Shown one piece after another: positions 59,201 to 64,000 of a DNA stretch of 64,000 bases. The stretch comes from Clonostachys chloroleuca. Its lineage: Eukaryota > Ascomycota > Sordariomycetes > Hypocreales > Bionectriaceae. Within the stretch, counting starts at the first letter, position 1. The number at the start of each line of letters is the position of its first letter. Below the pieces are notes generated by a model. That model did no database searches. It saw only the letters and a program-made list of their open reading frames with translations, and was not told the origin of the DNA. Where the stretch lies: contig JBANAY010000004.1 of the NCBI GenBank assembly GCA_037952775.1, positions 14,074,001 to 14,138,000 of the forward strand, in the 5' to 3' direction. Made by a program: the position numbers and the translations under genes.

Positions 59201-60298
59201 CAACGAACTTCGAGCCCAGCTGTGGCTGCGAACTTGGATTAGTGGGACTTGGGCTGAAGCAGCTGTGAAATGTGTAGGTGTAAATATTGCGCCTGACATA
59301 GGAGGGTGACCTGGGTAGAAGAGTCCTAACGGCGAACAAAGCCAACCCTCATGCGCGTTCTCATTGTGATTTGTAGAACCCCTTTCTTTTTAATCTTTAA
59401 CATCCCTTTTAGCTTCAACTCTTCCACACACGTGAATAATTAATTTCTATTCTTCAAATAATTTTTAGCTACAGAATCTTCTCATAAAAATTCCAGGCAC
59501 CAAAACCAGGCGGCTGTCTTGAAGTGTCACAGCAATGCTGTTTGATCGGATTCTAGTCCATATTGTTTGAGTTGCACATCTACAACATCACGTGTAATAG
59601 CTTGAGAGAGTTATTTACTGCCTGTTTTCGGATGTTCATAGCTTGGGGAGATTGAAGAGAGAAGAAGAAGAAGAAAACGTCATCCGAGAACGCCACACCA
59701 GCCGTCTTCCTATCGATGGGCCCCCCTGGAAGAAGGTCAAGTAGAGTTGCATGTACTCGATCAAATAGTTCCATTCTCTTATACCGAGACGAAGTTGTGA
59801 TAGGTTTATCACGTCTCACTGCACATTGTTCAGCCGCAGTGGGGGAGCGGCCTGTAGGATCGGCGTCATAAGCTTCCCCCGTGGGATCGTAGCTGCGACT
59901 CTCTCTCACACCATGTAATCCGCTGACCACCAAGCTCTCACCGGCGTCAATATTATGCATATTTTAGCTCTATTAGGAGCCACAACTTTGCCTAGCACCG
60001 AATGATATGAGTGATCACAGTGGGAGCGCGCAACAAGGCTCGGCGATTGATGTGCCGCCAGTCTGCTCGTCCCTACCAAATTGGGATGACAACTGCATCT
60101 TAGGTACCAATACACTGCTTGGCATTCCTGGAGGGTTTATACATTGTATTTCTCTGTCGTTGGATATTTCCTCCGAAACGCCCATCGCCAACCCTTTAGC
60201 CTTTCTTCTATCCCCTTCCACCAATGATATTCGTTTTGAAACTCGTAAAATATTCCCTAGAATACATTTTCAGCAAGGTCAAGGCATCATTAACCACG
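59201..60298. other. Intergenic, no gene seen
   Basis: A 126-codon minus-strand frame at 59580-59960 contains a run of phenylalanines from a purine-rich stretch and has no family match, so I leave it out. The last 300 bp should hold the promoter of the kinase gene. Confidence 0.45.
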
Positions 60299-62099
60299 AT
60301 GGATAACGTTGAGCTTCCAGACCTTTGCCGCAAGCTACGTGCTACACGTGAGAAGACGCCGAACGGATCTTTCTTCATTCCACACGAGCAAATTGAGAAA
60401 TTCGCCGAGAAGTCAATCATTAGGTCTGTTATCAAAGAATCTGACGTAATTGACCGGGAAAAGCTTGCTGAGGTTGTGAGCAAACATTGTCGCCGCATCT
60501 TCTTAATTTTGATCTTGATGAACAGGCTGGACTGGCTTGAAGGACTTGTAGCATTGGGTCTCAAAGATGATTCCCTGCCATTACAACTGGATCAAGACGA
60601 TGATGAAAGAATGTTTGGGATTTCGACTTCAGGAGAGAGATTTGACTTTCCCTCTGACGCACCGATACAGGATGAGGGAATGTTTCAGACATTCCAAGCT
60701 TTGCTAACTGCGCCGGTATTCGAAGGGGATCGCAAGTTTGGGCAGCTCTTGCAGAAATCGCAACCACTTCCATATCTCAAATTTGCGATTGCTGGCGAAA
60801 AGCTAGCAGGAAAGGGATTTTTTAGCGAAGTCGACAAAACAAGGATCCATTGCGCTCATCTCCCAGAGTATCCACCAGTGAGCACTTCTCATATTCCGCT
60901 ACATCTCATACATCGGTCTGACTTCATCAGAGCCCAGGTACCAATTATGTCATCGTTGCGATCAAACGTTTCACGCAATCAGACGAAGCTTGGGCAGAAA
61001 AAGACGTTGCAAACGCCAACACTTTGCAGTCTCCAGCTTACAAGTCTAGCCATTTGACCCAAGCAATCGCGACCTATACGATTCAGGACGGCGGCAAGTT
61101 CATTATGCTGCCATGGGCAGATGGGGGCCATCTAGACAACTACTGGGAGGGCCTCGGGGGAGGCCATCTACGAAAGGAGAAAGTGATGTGGATTCTTACA
61201 GAATTCGCTGGCCTCTGTGAGGCTCTTAAGCTGTTACATGCCCAAAACTTTCGGCATAACGATCTGAAACCTGAAAACATCCTCTGGTTCAAGGAAGAAA
61301 ATGCCCCGGATAATCTAAAAATCTCTGACTTTGGACTCTCGACATGCCATGGCATAGACAAGAACACCATCGTGCGGGCAAACCTCCATACCCTGACCCC
61401 CCTGGCACAAGCCGGTATAAGCCACCGGAGGAAAATGAGCACCGCCAACCTGCGGCTCGATCCCGCTACTACGACATCTGGTCTATGGGCTGTACAATGA
61501 CTGAACTTATGGTGTGGCTGGTTTATGGTTATGATGCATTGAGGGAATTTCAAGATAGCACGAGTCCCTACTTCTGGAAGGAGTTGCCAGAATCGCGTGG
61601 TTCAACAAACGCATTTAAACTTACGGATACTATTACTTTCATCATCGGATCCATGATGGAACATGCTCACGATTGCATCGCCTACGTGGATATCCTCAAA
61701 CTCATCCGCGACAATCTGCTCTGTGTGCGTTACCCCGCCGAGTATGAATATAAAACAGAGCGGCCTGGATATCGCATAAATGCATTGACCCTACACGGTG
61801 AAATGACACAAATATGCGCAAAGTGCGAGTCTGAGCCAAACTATCTTAACTGTGTGGGTATTGGTCGAGCTGGAAAACTTCCCAAACGTCTGGCAGCGGC
61901 GTCGACGGAAGGCGGGAGTTTGGCAGTCCCCAAAGACGGAGTTGGGAAGAGAACGCGAGATCCTTTGCCTCAGGGCGGACTACCCCATGATGAACTTGCT
62001 AATGACAGGGTCGTTGTACGTAGGCCGACTGGGGAGCTTGACTCTACGACGAACAGGAGAGTCCCAAAAATGTCACAAATGACAGCACATGATACTCAG
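60299..62099 (+). CDS. Protein kinase domain, probably the N-terminal half of a kinase-HET protein
   Basis: Starts at ATG 60299 (MDNVELPDLCRKL). Exon 1 ends at 60877; a 53-bp intron with a CTGAC branch leads to exon 2 at 60931. Kinase motifs: glycine loop LAGKGFFSEV, lysine in VAIKRF, catalytic loop HNDLKPENILWF and DFG in ISDFGLST, all intact, then GTSRYKPPEE and SRYYDIWSMGC. The frame slips at a run of six C (near 61396-61401); seven C would join HTLTPP to GTSRYKPP, so one base is probably missing. After the kinase, KCESEPNYLNC begins a polar linker up to the GTATGA donor at 62100. A stop follows 6 bases later if that intron is not removed. The kinase-linker-HET order is known in other filamentous ascomycetes, so I infer that the HET frame downstream belongs to the same protein. 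Likely role: signalling in non-self recognition. Confidence 0.75.
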
Positions 62100-62422
62100 G
62101 TATGAATCTCAGATCCCTTTTCTTGATGATAGTGAATGCAGGAGTTAACATCATGTACGTGATTCCAGTATGTAAGTCATAGTCAAGGGGCTAGTAAAGC
62201 ACACAAAATACAGCATTGACAAACCTACAGAATGTGAGTCCCGCTATAAGCTTACCTCAACGACTGGCCGCTTGCATACAATACTAACAGCTGCTAGTCA
62301 GTAAGCTGACACTTTGTGGAATCCTTGGTTTGGTATTAATCATATCATAGTTTGTAAGTGGAGCTAGATGAATCTTTTTATGATACAAACGACGAATTGC
62401 TGAACAGATAATAGCAATCAAG
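62100..62422 (+). other. Array of five candidate introns separated by 3-nt micro-exons
   Basis: After the donor at 62100 the pattern acceptor-three bases-donor occurs four times: TTCCAG|TAT|GTAAGT (62169-62171), CTACAG|AAT|GTGAGT (62231-62233), GCTAG|TCA|GTAAGC (62298-62300) and CATAG|TTT|GTAAGT (62351-62353). The last acceptor is GAACAG at 62407, CAAG at 62422 or GAG at 62435. Resulting introns are 69, 59, 64, 50 and 54-82 bp, all normal for this genome. Each has a branch-like word before its acceptor (TTAAC, TTGAC, TACTAAC, TTAAT, CTGAAC). Three-base exons keep phase 0, and only the GAG acceptor at 62435 then enters the HET frame in phase. Nested introns (stwintrons) are an alternative, as removing the first intron creates GTATGT at the junction. 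Confidence 0.55.
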
Positions 62423-64000
62423 TGCCTTGAGGGAGGGCTGGGAGAGGCTGAGCAATAACGAGTTTGCACGGACGATAATTCATGATATCGGCCATGAGAA
62501 CCTCATTCCAAGGCACCTCGATACCGACTCACCTCGTCTTTGTTCATCTTGCCAAATTAGAAGCTCCTCACTGCCACTCTTTGACAACTTAACTGATCTG
62601 TCGAATATGCGCTCTACGGCACAGACATGTGATTTGTGCAGTATGGTTTTAGAGACAGTGGAACATGCTCGCTACCGGCCCTCTGGGCTTATAGAATTTC
62701 GCCAAACTGGGACGGGTATAGGCGTTCAAAATGGACCAGATTTGATCTCATTTTATGAGAGACCAGGTAAATACTTCTTGTACACATTAGTAGGGTACTG
62801 TTCTAATCTAACTACCATACTAGGCTCTGGTGATCCGAACTACTCACAATATGGGCTACCGATTCTCCCGAAAGCAGGAAGCAAACAAGAATTCGCGTTG
62901 ATCAAAAGATGGTTGCACGAATGTGATTCTCACGCAACTTGCCAAAAGCAAGCCTCCAAAAATGAAGGGGCCAATGCCCCAACACGTCTTCTGGAGGTTG
63001 GACATAATATCCGGCTTGTCGATGCTTCATCGATTCGGTCACGGCCGTATATTGCTCTAAGTCACTGCTGGGGCCCTTTGAAACCAAAAGAAAAATTCTG
63101 CACTTATCAAGAAAACATTGAAGTTTTCCGGCGATCTATTCTTTTTGACGATCTACCAAAAACGTTCCAGGACGCCATCACTGTGACCAGGGGCATAGGC
63201 ATTAGTTATCTCTGGATCGATTCACTTTGTATCATCCAGAATGACAAGGAGGAATGGAAAAGGGAGTCCGCAAAGATGCAATATGTGTTCAGCGGAGCTT
63301 ACTGCACCCTCAGTGTCAACTCAGCACGGTCTTCCCTCGAAGGATTTCTCACACCACGCGTACCTCGAACCTGCGTACCGCTTCCCATAAGCGATTCAAG
63401 GCGCCTTTATGTCTGTCCGTCTATCGATGACTTTCACCGCGATGTAGACCAGAGTGTCCTCCACACTAGAGGATGGGTCCTACAAGAAAGAGCACTTTCA
63501 CGTCGGTTTATTCACTACACATCCACTCAAGTATATTGGGAGTGTGGTGCTGGGGTTCAGTGTGAGAGCCTCGCTAAATTTCAGAAGTGAGTCGTTCACC
63601 AAGGCCAAAATTTGATAGAATCTAACAGTAATGCTTCGACTTTTAGTTCCCGGGTCGCGTTCCTGGGAGATCCCAAATTCCCGACTTTGGCTCTCCAATA
63701 CTACAGAGACGGAAGACAGATCCTTCTTCAATATCTGTACGAAACATACTCCCAGCTGGCTTTTACAAACCCCACAGATCGCCCGGTCGCAATTCTTGGA
63801 CTAGAGAGCCGCTTATCCAGCGCGCTTCAGACGAGAGCCATGTTCGGAACGTTTAGCAAGTACTTCCCACGGTTCTTACTCTGGGAGAGCGCTGAGCTAG
63901 ATGGAATGCGGTCCATCGCGTTTGACAAAACTGACCAGCGTGTTCCAACCTGGTCATGGCTCTCCAAACTAGGAGCTATCCGATATATGAAGCTGGAGTT
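62423..64000 (+). CDS. HET (heterokaryon incompatibility) domain, partial, runs off the window
   Basis: The open frame has no ATG before its conserved start WERLSNNEFARTI, then RLCSSCQIR and TCDLCSMVLE, so it must continue from an upstream exon, most likely the kinase. HET core: PYIALSHCWGP, LPKTFQDAITVTRGIG, ISYLWIDSLCIIQND, YVFSGAYCTLSVNSA and RGWVLQERALSRRFIHY. An intron at 63588-63644 (GTGAGT to TTTTAG) joins in phase to a second exon (SRVAFLGDPKFP, DRPVAILGLESRL, RVPTWSWLSKLGAI) that is still open at base 64000. HET domains trigger growth arrest or cell death when incompatible strains fuse. The C-terminus is missing only because the window ends. Confidence 0.88.

Noticed and set aside
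59580..59960. 126-codon minus-strand ORF
   Set aside because: No recognisable family, low-complexity Phe run, and position in an intergenic region next to an AT-rich relic.

Overview
This window is nuclear DNA of a filamentous ascomycete, most likely a Sordariomycete. The evidence is many short introns (about 45-125 bp, GT..AG, with CTRAY-like branch sites), fungal-only families (Zn2Cys6 regulators, MRP51, HET, AcuF-type zinc fingers, PigL_N, DUF6590, DUF7580), an augmin HAUS6 subunit and a secreted M43 protease. AT-rich repeat relics show G-to-A and C-to-T drift like that left by RIP. No rRNA, tRNA, CRISPR or prokaryotic operon was seen.

Layout. (1) 0-20 kb is a gene-poor accessory flank. 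It holds a conserved hypothetical gene, a PigL_N-ankyrin gene, a large NLR (DUF6590, phosphorylase-like, NACHT, ankyrin), minisatellites, two copies of a decayed repeat, a small cysteine-rich secreted protein, a Zn2Cys6 regulator and an aldo-keto reductase. (2) 21-37.3 kb is a compact housekeeping block: RTR1/RPAP2-like phosphatase, ribosomal protein eS17, MRP51, the queuine tRNA-guanine transglycosylase catalytic subunit, a GPI-anchored cysteine-rich protein, MRP21, HAUS6, a second Zn2Cys6 regulator and a DUF2196 protein. (3) 38.6-50.6 kb carries secreted and membrane functions: M43 metalloprotease, zinc alcohol dehydrogenase, a small secreted protein, a multi-pass membrane protein, an UNC93-like transporter and a membrane-anchored conserved protein. 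(4) 51.5-64 kb is a second accessory flank made of signalling genes: a DUF7580-nucleoside phosphorylase protein divergent from an AcuF zinc-finger/pseudokinase protein, then a protein kinase that probably runs into a HET domain cut by the window end.

The two flanks look like a fungal self/non-self recognition or innate-immunity repertoire (NACHT, ankyrin, nucleoside phosphorylase, kinase, HET modules); that joint role is inferred. The most unusual signal is at 62100-62422. There, four successive AG|NNN|GT cassettes sit at intron-sized spacing between the kinase and HET regions, suggesting five introns separated by 3-nt micro-exons, or nested introns.

Several otherwise convincing genes are broken by single missing bases, most of them in runs of 5-6 identical bases. 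One is the housekeeping RTR1 homologue. I read most of these as homopolymer errors in the assembly, and I annotate the affected genes as CDS, not pseudogenes. Intron coordinates were set by eye from splice motifs and reading phase, and protein lengths follow from them.
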